The notes below the pieces were generated by a model. That model searched no databases, was not told the origin of the DNA, and saw only the letters and a list, made by a program, of their open reading frames with translations. From NCBI GenBank assembly GCA_964392455.1, contig CAYMPG010000025.1, forward strand, positions 1 to 26,147: DNA of 26,147 nt, in the 5' to 3' direction. Below are positions 6,211-14,487 of the stretch, piece by piece (the stretch's first letter is position 1; each line of letters opens with the position of its first letter). This DNA is from SFEL01 sp964392455 (lineage in GTDB: Bacteria > Bacillota > Clostridia > Christensenellales > CAG-138). The position numbers were made by a program, and so were the translations under genes.

Positions 6211-9200
6211 CAGACCCTATTATTTCCGTACTGAATAAGCACCCGGAGTATACCCGCCTGCTTGCATCCATACAAAAGGGCGAGGGCCCGGCGGGCGTAT
6301 TTGGCCTGGGGGACGCCCACAAGGGGCATGTTGCGGCGGCAATAGCTGCCCAGAGCGGCATGGCCGTGCTGGTGGTGGCTCCAAATGAGCTTACGGCAGG
6401 CAGGCTGTGCGATGATATTTCAGCACTTACTCCCTGCGTACACTTTCCCGCCCGGGAAATACCCCTTGCAGGTAAGGGCTACGCTGCAAGCACCAGCATA
6501 GAGGCGCGGCGAATAGCCATACTTTCTTCCCTTTCAGAAGGGGCAAAGCTCACGGTGACCGTGTCCATACAGGCGCTGATGCAGCGGGTGGCAGAGCCTG
6601 AGGTGATATGCGCTGCGGTAAACAGTTTTTCTTCGGGGCAGGTGATAGACCCAAAGGATATGCTGACCGCCCTCATTGAGGCAGGCTATGAGCGTACAGA
6701 GGTATGCGAAAGCAGGGGACAGGTATGCCGCAGGGGCGGTTATGTGGATGTATTCCCCATGACGGCAGAGTACCCTGTGCGTATAGAGTTCTTTGATGAT
6801 GAGATAGATACCCTGCGTACATATGACCCCGTTACCCAGCGCTCTGTAGACAGCATTGACAGCGTGCTCATTCCCCCTGCCACTGAGATGCCCATAACCT
6901 CCGAGGCGAGGGCACGTGCCATAGGGCTGCTGAAAAAGCGCAATGCATCTGAGCTGCTGGACAGGCTGGAGCAGGGCGGCCGGCCGGATAACCCGGTGGC
7001 GCTGCTGCCGCTTTTTTATCCGGGCACCAGTACGCTGCTGGATTATTTTAAGGATGGCTGCATACTTATCGACGAGCCTGCACGGGTGGAGGAAAGCGGA
7101 AAAATAGCCTGGCAGGAATTTTTGGATGGAGCCTCTGCCCTTATAAACTCCGGGGAGGCTCAGCCGGAGCAGGCAGAGCTTACCATGTCTCCGCTGGATA
7201 CCATAAAGCGGCTGGATACCAGGCGCACAGCCATGTTTTTCGCCCTTACCCGCACTTATGGGCTGATTGGGCCAAAGTGCGTATTCCGCTTTGAAACAAG
7301 GCCAGTATCCAAGTATATAGGCCATGAGGAGCTGCTGTGCGATGATATTGCAGCCTGGAAAAAGGCAAAGACGGCTGTGCTCATATATGCAGGCTCCCAT
7401 GCAAAGCGCCTGCAGGATAGGCTCCTTGACCTGAATGTGATAATCCCGGTAAAGGAACGGCTGGACAGGGACGTGATACCGGGGGAGGCTATCATACTGG
7501 AGGGCCAGCTAAACAGGGGCTTTGAATACCCTGAGCTTTCCCTTGCAGTGATAAGCGAAAGCGAGCTTTATGGGTCAGAGAGCCGCAGGAGCCAGCAGAA
7601 AAAGCACCGAAAGCCCCAGCTTGCCTTCAGCGACCTTGCCGTGGGAGACCTTGTGGTGCACGAGCTGCATGGCATAGGCCGCTTTGTAGGCGTGGAGACC
7701 CTTACTGTGGGCGGGGTGCAGAAGGACTACCTGCACCTTGTATATTCAGGCGGGGATAAGCTCTACATACCTACGGATCAGCTTGACAGAGTGCAAAAGT
7801 ACATCGGCGGCGAGGAGGAGGGGCAGCGCCTTTCAAAGCTGGGCAGCGGCGAGTGGCAAAAGACCGTATCCCGCACAAGGGAAAGCGTAAGGCGCCTTGC
7901 CTTTGACCTGGTGCGGCTGTATGGTGAGCGGCAGAAGCGCAAGGGCTTTAAGTTTTCGCCGGATACCCCATGGCAGAAAAAGCTGGAGGACAGCTTCCCA
8001 TATGACGAAACGCCGGATCAGCTTACCAGCATAGAGGAAATAAAGGCCGACATGGAGAGCGACAAGGTCATGGATCGGCTGCTCTGCGGAGATGTGGGCT
8101 ACGGCAAGACCGAGGTGGCACTGAGGGCCGCATTCAAGGCCGTAATGGACAGCAAGCAGGTGGCCATACTTGTGCCCACAACGATACTTGCCCAGCAGCA
8201 TTATGGCACCATAGCCGCCCGCTTTGACGGGTTCCCGGTAAAGGTGGAGCTGCTGTCCCGGTTTAAAACGCCAAAGGAGGAGGCTGCCATACTGGAGGGC
8301 CTTGAAAAGGGAAGCGTGGATGTGGTGGTAGGCACACACAAGCTCCTTTCAAAAAGCGTGAAATTCAAGGATCTGGGCCTTTTGATAGTGGATGAGGAGC
8401 AGCGCTTCGGCGTGGGCCATAAGGAGCAGATAAAAAATATGCGCCAGTCTGTGGATGTGCTGACCCTGTCTGCCACGCCCATACCCAGAACGCTTCATAT
8501 GTCCATGACCGGCATAAGGGATATGTCCGTCATGGAAACGCCCCCATCCCAGCGGTATCCTGTGCAGACCTACGTTATGGAGTACAGCGAGGCGGTGGTT
8601 CGCGAGGCCATACTGAAAGAGGTGGGCCGTGGGGGCCAGGTGTACTTTGTGTATAACAATGTACGCAATATGGAGCGGTTTGCAGCCCAGCTCAGGGAGC
8701 TTGTGCCGGAGACGGAGATAGCCTATGCCCATGGGCAGATGAATGAGCGGCTGCTGGAAAAGACCATGCTGGAATTTATGGAGCACAAGTATGACCTGCT
8801 TTTGTGCAGCACCATAATAGAAAGCGGCCTGGATATACAGAACGTAAACACCATAATAATATACGATGCAGACTGCATGGGCCTGTCCCAGCTTTATCAG
8901 CTCAGGGGCAGGGTGGGCCGTGGAGTACGCCTTGGATACGCCTATATGATGTATAAGCGAAACAAGGTGATGAATGAAACTGCGGAAAAGCGCCTTATGG
9001 CCATACGAGACCTTACCCAGTTTGGCTCCGGCTTTAAGGTGGCCCTGAGGGATCTTGAGATACGTGGCGCAGGCAACCTCCTTGGCCCTGAGCAGCATGG
9101 GCATATGGAGGCCATAGGCTATGACCTTTACTGCAAAATAGTGGATAGCTCAGTAAGGGAAGCAAAGGGCGAGCCTGTGCCGAAGGATATAGATACCGTA

Positions 9201-9641
9201 ATGGAAATACCCATATCTGCCAATATTCCCCATGGCTATATTCCAAGGGAGGCAGAAAGGCTGGCCATGTATAAGCGCATAGCCCTCATATCCTCCCAGC
9301 CGGATGTTTATGATGTGCAGGATGAGCTGATAGACCGCTATGGCGAGATACCCAAGGAGGTACAGAACCTGATATTTGTGGCGCTGCTCAAGGCGGATGC
9401 AAAGCGGGCGTACATACAGCGCCTTGCCGTAAAGCCGGGAGAGATACGCATAGCCTTTGACCCTGAGGCGCCTGTGGATGGAGGAAAGCTGTATGCTGCG
9501 GCGCTGAATATATTTGGCGCAGCAATGGTGGCAGACGAGGTGCCCACCATGGTGATACGCAGGCCCCGTGCATCTGTGGAGGAGCTTTGTGGCGAGCTGA
9601 CACAGATTGTTTACATGCTGCTGGATTGCATTGCAAAGTAA
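6207..9641 (+). CDS. mfd: Transcription-repair coupling factor Mfd
   Basis: A 1144-residue DNA translocase that removes RNA polymerase stalled at lesions and recruits UvrA. Domains in order: UvrB-like N-terminal part; the CarD-like RNA polymerase interaction domain at about 474-535 (VGDLVVHELHGIGRF); the RecG-like motor with Walker A GDVGYGKTE near 628, DEEQ in the Walker B position near 730, and QLRGRVGRG motif VI near 900; and the C-terminal TRCF domain. The length is typical. Translation starts at a GTG overlapping the pth stop (GTGA), with GGAGG about ten bases upstream. pth-mfd adjacency is conserved in Bacillota. I see no break or frameshift. Confidence 0.98.
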   Translation: MTDPIISVLNKHPEYTRLLASIQKGEGPAGVFGLGDAHKGHVAAAIAAQSGMAVLVVAPNELTAGRLCDDISALTPCVHFPAREIPLAGKGYAASTSIEARRIAILSSLSEGAKLTVTVSIQALMQRVAEPEVICAAVNSFSSGQVIDPKDMLTALIEAGYERTEVCESRGQVCRRGGYVDVFPMTAEYPVRIEFFDDEIDTLRTYDPVTQRSVDSIDSVLIPPATEMPITSEARARAIGLLKKRNASELLDRLEQGGRPDNPVALLPLFYPGTSTLLDYFKDGCILIDEPARVEESGKIAWQEFLDGASALINSGEAQPEQAELTMSPLDTIKRLDTRRTAMFFALTRTYGLIGPKCVFRFETRPVSKYIGHEELLCDDIAAWKKAKTAVLIYAGSHAKRLQDRLLDLNVIIPVKERLDRDVIPGEAIILEGQLNRGFEYPELSLAVISESELYGSESRRSQQKKHRKPQLAFSDLAVGDLVVHELHGIGRFVGVETLTVGGVQKDYLHLVYSGGDKLYIPTDQLDRVQKYIGGEEEGQRLSKLGSGEWQKTVSRTRESVRRLAFDLVRLYGERQKRKGFKFSPDTPWQKKLEDSFPYDETPDQLTSIEEIKADMESDKVMDRLLCGDVGYGKTEVALRAAFKAVMDSKQVAILVPTTILAQQHYGTIAARFDGFPVKVELLSRFKTPKEEAAILEGLEKGSVDVVVGTHKLLSKSVKFKDLGLLIVDEEQRFGVGHKEQIKNMRQSVDVLTLSATPIPRTLHMSMTGIRDMSVMETPPSQRYPVQTYVMEYSEAVVREAILKEVGRGGQVYFVYNNVRNMERFAAQLRELVPETEIAYAHGQMNERLLEKTMLEFMEHKYDLLLCSTIIESGLDIQNVNTIIIYDADCMGLSQLYQLRGRVGRGVRLGYAYMMYKRNKVMNETAEKRLMAIRDLTQFGSGFKVALRDLEIRGAGNLLGPEQHGHMEAIGYDLYCKIVDSSVREAKGEPVPKDIDTVMEIPISANIPHGYIPREAERLAMYKRIALISSQPDVYDVQDELIDRYGEIPKEVQNLIFVALLKADAKRAYIQRLAVKPGEIRIAFDPEAPVDGGKLYAAALNIFGAAMVADEVPTMVIRRPRASVEELCGELTQIVYMLLDCIAK

Positions 9642-9654
9642 CAGCGGTTATAAT
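9626..9654 (+). promoter_or_regulatory. Promoter of the PpiC lipoprotein gene, overlapping the mfd end
   Basis: The -35 box TTGCAT (9626-9631) lies inside the last codons of mfd. It is followed after 17 bases by TATAAT (9649-9654), 55 bases ahead of the start codon. Confidence 0.65.
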
Positions 9655-9709
9655 TAAGCCTGTGAAATTTGGGTCTTTTTACACCATGACCCGGGAAATG
9701 GAGAACATA

Positions 9710-11107
9710 ATGAAAAAAGCTTTTGCGTTGATATTTGCCCTTGTTATGGCCCTGTCCGTTGTGGGCTGCAGCACCACTCCCGCCGCCGAAGGCCCGGCGG
9801 AGACCCAGGTCACCGTGCATGACCCTGATGCCCCCATAGTTACCATAGGCGATGAGGTCATAACCTTTGGTGAATACGAGGAGCTTTTCAATACATATGC
9901 AGGATACTATGCCATGATGGGCTACGATATGGAAAACGACCAGGAGACTGTTGAGAGCCTTCAGGATTTTATCGTGGATACAATGGTACAGGAGCGGGTA
10001 ATAGCCTATCAGGCAAAGGAAAACGGCTATGACCAGCTCAGCGATGAGAAGATGGCCGAAATAGAAGTGACCGCCGCCGCAGAGTTTGAGGATATGATGG
10101 TGATGCTCAGGGAGCAGGCCAATAACGAGGCCGCTGAGGATGATACCATAAATGCCGAGGAGCGCCTTGCTGAGCTTGTGGCCCAGGAGACCGAATACTA
10201 TACCGGCACTCCCATGAGCGAAGATGAAATGAAGCAGTGGATAGTGGATTATTACAAGGAAAACGCCATATATGAGCTGTTCCGTGAGGCCATGCTGGCA
10301 GATGTTACCGTTTCCGATGAAAAGGTACAGGAATGGTATGACAATGCTGTGATCGAGGATGCTGAAACCTACGGCGAAACCCCCGAATACTACAAGGACG
10401 ATAAAGAGGGCGAGGAGCTTTATGGCGACTATCCTGTGACCTACGCTCCCGAGGGATACAAGCGCATGCTGCATATCCTGATAATGCCCGAGGAGGCAAT
10501 GGCCACCGAATACTACGACAATGAGACAGCCATAGAGACCCTCAGGGCAGAGTATGGCGAGCTGGCCTTTGCGGTGGACGTGGAGGGCGGCGAAGGCGCT
10601 GCACGCATGAAGGAGATAGTATCAGAATACAAGCAGCTCAAGGCCGAAATGGATAAGCTGGAGAAGGAATACTATGCTCCTGCCATTGAAAAGGCACAGG
10701 AAGCCTTTGCAAAGCTGGAGGCCGGAGAAGCCTTTGAGACTGTAATGGCCGAGTACACTCAGGATGAGGAGCAGACTGAGAAGGGCCGCCTTATCAGCAA
10801 TCAGTACGTTTCGGATTATGACTGGTCCAATGAAGTAAAGGCAGAGTTTGCTACCCTTAAGGTGGGCGAGTATTCCAAGGTGGTACAGGATGACGAGGGC
10901 TGCCATATACTCTACTATTTGGGCGATGAGCCTGCCGGCAATGTGGAGCTGGATACCATCAGGGAGGCCATTCGTGAGCAGCTCATTTACGAGGCTCAGG
11001 AGGAAGAATGGCAGGCGCTGGTGGAGGCATGGAAGAATGATGGCAGCATCACCATGGACAATGACCTTATCCATAGCCTTACCTATCAGCCTGTAGCTGT
11101 GGGCTAA
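9710..11107 (+). CDS. PpiC/PrsA-type peptidyl-prolyl isomerase lipoprotein
   Basis: A 465-residue extracytoplasmic foldase. The ATG at 9710 gives a clear lipoprotein signal, a Lys-Lys N-terminus and hydrophobic core ending in SVVGC, with Cys20 as the lipidated residue; GGAG is eight bases upstream. Residues 40-250 are an acidic, helical SurA/trigger-factor-like N-terminal part. The parvulin domain begins at LHILIMPEEA (about 253) and resumes with FAKLEAGEAFETVMAEYTQD, SDYDWSNEVKAEFATLKVGE and GCHILYYLG. About 70 residues rich in Glu and Lys, partly coiled-coil-like, separate its first strand from the rest, so the domain may be interrupted or extended. A PpiC gene after mfd is common in Clostridia. 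A strong terminator follows. Confidence 0.9.
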   Translation: MKKAFALIFALVMALSVVGCSTTPAAEGPAETQVTVHDPDAPIVTIGDEVITFGEYEELFNTYAGYYAMMGYDMENDQETVESLQDFIVDTMVQERVIAYQAKENGYDQLSDEKMAEIEVTAAAEFEDMMVMLREQANNEAAEDDTINAEERLAELVAQETEYYTGTPMSEDEMKQWIVDYYKENAIYELFREAMLADVTVSDEKVQEWYDNAVIEDAETYGETPEYYKDDKEGEELYGDYPVTYAPEGYKRMLHILIMPEEAMATEYYDNETAIETLRAEYGELAFAVDVEGGEGAARMKEIVSEYKQLKAEMDKLEKEYYAPAIEKAQEAFAKLEAGEAFETVMAEYTQDEEQTEKGRLISNQYVSDYDWSNEVKAEFATLKVGEYSKVVQDDEGCHILYYLGDEPAGNVELDTIREAIREQLIYEAQEEEWQALVEAWKNDGSITMDNDLIHSLTYQPVAVG

Positions 11108-11124
11108 GAGATAAAGCGCATTAT

Positions 11125-11158
11125 AAAAGCCGCCCCTGTGGCGGCTTTTTTGCATTTT
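11125..11158 (+). terminator. Rho-independent terminator after the PpiC gene
   Basis: AAAAGCCGCC, loop CCTGT, GGCGGC and TTTTTT form a stem with a T-run, 18 bases after the stop codon. A further T-run follows at 11155-11159. Confidence 0.88.
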
Positions 11159-11186
11159 TGTGCATAGTATGATAACCTTGTATGTA
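11158..11186 (+). promoter_or_regulatory. Candidate promoter of rqcP-ispDF
   Basis: TTGTGC (11158-11163) and TATGTA (11181-11186) are separated by 17 bases, directly after the terminator and 32 bases ahead of the rqcP start. The -10 box is only a moderate match. Confidence 0.4.
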
Positions 11187-11217
11187 GCATTGCAGAAAAA
11201 AACAACCGGAGGAATAT

Positions 11218-11469
11218 ATGAGGCTGGATAAGTACCTTAAGGTATCCCGTATAATCAAGCGGCGCACCGTGGCAAACGAGGCGGCGTCATTGGGAAGGAT
11301 AGAGATAAACGGCAAGGTGGCAAAGGCATCCACCGAGGTAAAGGAAGGTGATACGCTGGATATACTCATGGGCGGCAAGCACACTGTGGTAAAGGTGATA
11401 AGTGTGACTGAGCACGCCTCCAAGGCAGATGCTGCCGAAATGTATCAGCTTATTTCCAGAGGTGAATAG
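11218..11469 (+). CDS. rqcP: S4-domain RNA-binding protein RqcP (YabO family)
   Basis: An 83-residue S4-domain protein. The MRLDKYLKVSRIIKRRTVANEAASLGRIEINGKVAKAS segment is the S4 fold almost to the letter. In Bacillus subtilis the homologue RqcP (YabO) works with RqcH on obstructed 50S subunits, helping to add C-terminal alanine tails during ribosome quality control. GGAGG is five bases ahead of the ATG. Finding it near pth, which acts on peptidyl-tRNA, and mazG is the usual setting. The ispDF reading frame begins two bases after the stop, and its ribosome-binding site lies in the last codons of this gene, so the two are coupled. Confidence 0.93.
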   Translation: MRLDKYLKVSRIIKRRTVANEAASLGRIEINGKVAKASTEVKEGDTLDILMGGKHTVVKVISVTEHASKADAAEMYQLISRGE

Positions 11470-11470
11470 G

Positions 11471-12574
11471 GTGAGGATAGCAGCTGTGATACTCTGCGCG
11501 GGTGAATCCCGGCGCATGGGCAGAAACAAGCTTACCATAGAGCTGGGCGGCAAAACGGTCATGTGCCGGTCGGTGGAGGCGTTTATAGGGGCAGGCATAA
11601 GGGAGCTGGTGCTGGTCTGTTCAGAGGCGACCCGTGAGGAGGCAGAAAGGCTTGCGGCCAGGTACGGCCTCCGCATGGTGATGGGCGGGGCTACCAGGGG
11701 AGAATCCGTATACAATGCCCTGAAAACAATGGACTGCGACATCGTTGCCATACACGATGGGGCCCGCTGCCTTGTTACCCCGGAGATAATACTTGATAGC
11801 GTTGCCTCGGCCGTGCAAAATGGCAGCGGCATAGCCGCAGTGCCCGCCAGGGATACCCTGTGGAAGGACGGCGAAATACTCGACAGAGCCGCTGTAATGG
11901 CCGCACAGACTCCTCAGACCTTTGCTTTTGACAGGATACTTGCCGAATATGAAAGGGCCGCACAGGAGGGCTACGAGGCCACAGACGACTGTGCCCTGTA
12001 TCAGCGGATGTGGGGGAAGGCGTGCTTTTCAAAGGGCAGCGTGACAAATCAGAAGCTGACGCTGGAAGATGATATGGAGCTGTTTGGCAGAATGTGTTCA
12101 CAGTGCCGTACAGGCTACGGGGAGGATACCCACAGGCTTACTGCCGGGCGGAGGCTGGTGCTGGGCGGTGTGGAGATACCCTATGAAATGGGCCTGTTGG
12201 GCCACTCGGATGCGGATGTGCTGACCCATGCCGTGATAGATGCCATACTGGGCGCAGCGGCCATGGGGGATATAGGCAGGCTCTTTCCAGATACCTCGGC
12301 TGAGTATAAGGACATCTGCTCCCTGATATTGCTTGAAAGGGCATGGGATAGGGTGAGGGCAGAGGGCTACAGGCTGGAAAACCTGGATGCCACAGTAATA
12401 GCCCAGCAGCCACGGCTGGCTCCCCATATAGGCTCCATGCGTGAAAACATAGCAAATGTGCTGGGGTGCCCGATAGAGCGTGTAAGCGTAAAGGCCACCA
12501 CCCCTGAGCATACAGGCCCTGAGGGCAGGCTGGAGTGCATCACCGCACGGTGCGTATGCACCCTTGCAAGGTAA
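11471..12574 (+). CDS. ispDF: Bifunctional IspD-IspF (MEP isoprenoid pathway)
   Basis: A 367-residue fusion of two steps of the methylerythritol phosphate pathway. Residues 1-215 are IspD, which makes CDP-methylerythritol: AVILCAGESRRMGRNKL is the nucleotide loop, and AIHDGAR, QTPQTF and NQKLTLEDD are present. Residues about 217-367 are IspF, which makes the cyclodiphosphate: the metal ligands Asp and His of GEDTH and the His of GHSDAD are kept, as is AAMGDIGRLFPDT. The C-terminal signature usually read ATTTEKLGFTGRGEG is altered to KATTPEHTGPEGRLEC, keeping Glu and Gly-Arg. The GTG at 11471 is preferred over an ATG at 11429 because AGAGGTGA is correctly placed and the IspD N-terminus fits. 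IspE, the intervening enzyme, is not in the window. Confidence 0.94.
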   Translation: MRIAAVILCAGESRRMGRNKLTIELGGKTVMCRSVEAFIGAGIRELVLVCSEATREEAERLAARYGLRMVMGGATRGESVYNALKTMDCDIVAIHDGARCLVTPEIILDSVASAVQNGSGIAAVPARDTLWKDGEILDRAAVMAAQTPQTFAFDRILAEYERAAQEGYEATDDCALYQRMWGKACFSKGSVTNQKLTLEDDMELFGRMCSQCRTGYGEDTHRLTAGRRLVLGGVEIPYEMGLLGHSDADVLTHAVIDAILGAAAMGDIGRLFPDTSAEYKDICSLILLERAWDRVRAEGYRLENLDATVIAQQPRLAPHIGSMRENIANVLGCPIERVSVKATTPEHTGPEGRLECITARCVCTLAR

Positions 12575-12600
12575 GTAATAAATACACGACAAAACAACAC

Positions 12601-12627
12601 GCCGGCTGGGCTATAGCCTGCTTTTTA
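12601..12627 (+). terminator. Weak terminator of ispDF inside the hup 3' end
   Basis: GGCT (12604-12607) pairs with AGCC (12615-12618), extended past one mismatch by GC/GC, and is followed by TTTTTAT. It overlaps the last codons of hup on the other strand. The stem is short, so its strength is uncertain. Confidence 0.4.
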
Positions 12628-12916
12628 TGCTTAAAATGAATGATTTGTTGATGGCGTCCTTGAGAGCCTTGCCTGCCTTGAAGGCGGGGGACTTGCTGGC
12701 AGCGATCTCGATCTCTTCGCCGGTCATGGGGTTGTGGCCCTTGTGGGCGGGACGCTCGCGTACTTCAAAGCCGCCGAAGCCAACGATCTGAACCTTCTCG
12801 CCCTTTACAAGAGCGTCGGTAATGCTCTCGAAGGTAGCGAGAACAACGGCTTCTGCGTCCTTCTTGGAGATGGAGCACTTACCTGCCACTGCGGCGATGA
12901 GTTCGGTCTTATTCAT
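12611..12916 (-). CDS. hup: HU family nucleoid-associated DNA-binding protein
   Basis: A 101-residue HU protein that bends and compacts DNA as a dimer. The N-terminal helices (MNKTELIAAVAGKCSISKKDAEAVV) and the DNA-binding arm (GFGGFEVRERPAHKGHNPMTGEEIEI) are standard. The normal end GKALKDAINK is followed by ten extra residues, SFILSIKSRL; the family is usually 90-92 residues. That tail lies over the ispDF terminator. GGAGG is eight bases ahead of the ATG. The core uses ATC for isoleucine (6 ATC, 1 ATT, 0 ATA), as expected for an abundant protein, while the tail uses ATT and ATA. It is downstream of mazG on the same strand but has its own strong promoter. Confidence 0.96.
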   Translation of the reverse strand: MNKTELIAAVAGKCSISKKDAEAVVLATFESITDALVKGEKVQIVGFGGFEVRERPAHKGHNPMTGEEIEIAASKSPAFKAGKALKDAINKSFILSIKSRL

Positions 12917-12971
12917 GAATATATCCTCCTGATTTTTATATTACTGTGTTGTCCGAAGGCGGACGGTTGAT

Positions 12972-13000
12972 ATTATACTAACTATTCAGGACAAACGCAA
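12972..13000 (-). promoter_or_regulatory. Strong promoter of hup
   Basis: On the minus strand TTGCGT (12995-13000) is followed after exactly 17 bases by TATAAT (12972-12977), 55 bases ahead of the ATG. The leader contains a small hairpin, GTCCG/CGGAC with a CCTT loop. Confidence 0.72.
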
Positions 13001-13029
13001 GCAAAAAGTTGAAAAAACAGGCTGAATTC

Positions 13030-14475
13030 CTAAATATTTTGCATTTGTGCCTTGGCTTTGTCCCAATACTCGTCCATTTGTGCCAGAGTCATATCCGAGA
13101 GGGAGAGGGAATCCGCCAAAATGAGCTTTTCCATTGCGGAAAAACGGGCGATAAACTTGTTGGTGGAGGCGTTGAGCAGCTCCTCAGGATCCCGCTTGAG
13201 CAGCCTTATGACATTTACCGCTGCAAACAGCACGTCCCCCAGCTCCTCATCCACATGGGCGGCGTCACCCTCGGCCATGGCCTCTGTAAGCTCTGATACC
13301 TCCTCAGGCAGCTTGTACAGGGCCTCGTTTGCATCGTCCCAGTCAAAGCCTGCGTGGGCGGCCTTCTTCTGCACCTTGGCTGCCCGCATGAGGGCGGGGA
13401 AGCCCTTGGGTATGGCTTCCATTATGGCAGTATAGCTGTCGTGATGCTTTTCCTTCTTTTTCAGGTTTTCCCAGTTGTACAGCACCTGATCCGGCGTATC
13501 AGCCTTGACTGAGCCAAATACATGGGGGTGGCGGTATATCATTTTGTTTATTATGCCGGTGGTAACATCCCGCATGGTAAAGGTGGAGGTCTCCTCCTCC
13601 ATTACCGTGTGCAGCCCTATCTGCAGCAGAAGGTCTCCCAGCTCCTCGCAGAGGGCATCGGTATCCTTGCGGTCAATGGCGTCTATTACCTCGTAGGTTT
13701 CCTCTATAAGGTTGCTGCGGATGGATTCATGGGTCTGCTCCGCATCCCAGGGGCAGCCGCCCGGCGCTCTGAGCCGGCGGAGTATGTGGATGAGGCCCTC
13801 TGCATCGCCCCGCACAAGGCTTTCTTGAGAGGGGGCAGGGGGCAGTATGCAGCAGGTGGCTGCAAAATAGCCGCTCTGCCTGTCCAGCTCATAGAGGGGG
13901 ATAGAATCTATGCTATAGGTGCCGTATTCATTCATGCGGCAGAAATACACGCTGTATTCATCGGGATAGTATTCGCAGAGGGCCAGCTTTACCTCGCCTG
14001 CACGCATGGGTGTATCTATCTCCTCTATGCACAGGGGCACAAAGGGGTCTATGCGGGTGGGCAGGTCATTGGCGGCGCATATGGTCATGCAGCCGTATGC
14101 AAGGCCTGCTGCGGCGCATGCGGCTTCTGCATAGCCTGTGCCGGGGATAAGATTAAGCTGCACGCCGGCTTTATCCGCCGCAGTGCGGATAGCCTCAAGC
14201 TGGGCCTGTCCGGGGCCACGGCCGGGCACAGCATATACCGCATCCCTGCCGCACATCAGCCGGGCTGCAATGGCGTCATTGAGCTCGTCAAAGTCATAGC
14301 AGCCGCCGTAAAGGTCATCCATTGAGGTATAGGGGATGCCTGCGGCCTTTATCCACTCTGCGCTGGGGTGGGCGTCAGTTTGAAGAAACAGATCGTAGGT
14401 ATTGAGCAGGGCAGTCTGGGCGGATATGCCTATGCTGCCGGGGGTGGAAAGGGGAACGATAGTGAGTACAGCCAT
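13030..14475 (-). CDS. mazG: MazG nucleotide pyrophosphohydrolase with tetrapyrrole methylase-like N-terminus (YabN type)
   Basis: A 481-residue two-part protein. Residues 1-215 have the tetrapyrrole (SAM-dependent) methylase fold, but the usual GxGPGD loop near the N-terminus reads PLSTPGSIG, so methyl transfer is doubtful. From about 225 two MazG domains follow. The first has GGCPWDAEQTHESIRSNLIEETYEV and EELGDLLLQIGLH. The second, from about 370, has FDWDDANEALYKLPEEVSELTEA and EELGDVLFAAVNV. The paired ExxE and ExxD motifs bind magnesium for hydrolysis of NTPs to NMP and pyrophosphate. I place the start at the ATG at 14475, since AGAGGTGA lies about six bases ahead; an in-frame GTG at 14484 falls within that site. 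The flippase stop is 12 bases upstream, indicating an operon. Confidence 0.93.
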   Translation of the reverse strand: MAVLTIVPLSTPGSIGISAQTALLNTYDLFLQTDAHPSAEWIKAAGIPYTSMDDLYGGCYDFDELNDAIAARLMCGRDAVYAVPGRGPGQAQLEAIRTAADKAGVQLNLIPGTGYAEAACAAAGLAYGCMTICAANDLPTRIDPFVPLCIEEIDTPMRAGEVKLALCEYYPDEYSVYFCRMNEYGTYSIDSIPLYELDRQSGYFAATCCILPPAPSQESLVRGDAEGLIHILRRLRAPGGCPWDAEQTHESIRSNLIEETYEVIDAIDRKDTDALCEELGDLLLQIGLHTVMEEETSTFTMRDVTTGIINKMIYRHPHVFGSVKADTPDQVLYNWENLKKKEKHHDSYTAIMEAIPKGFPALMRAAKVQKKAAHAGFDWDDANEALYKLPEEVSELTEAMAEGDAAHVDEELGDVLFAAVNVIRLLKRDPEELLNASTNKFIARFSAMEKLILADSLSLSDMTLAQMDEYWDKAKAQMQNI

Positions 14476-14487
14476 TTTTTTCACCTC

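Noticed and set aside
6534..7400. Long antisense open frame (288 codons) within mfd
   Set aside because: It lies wholly within mfd, has no ribosome-binding site and low-complexity composition expected of a shadow frame. Similar frames opposite mazG, spoVB, vanW and the MFS gene were rejected for the same reason.
13522..14325. Plus-strand open frame of 267 codons opposite mazG
   Set aside because: mazG on the minus strand is an unmistakable family match across the whole interval; the opposite frame resembles no protein family.
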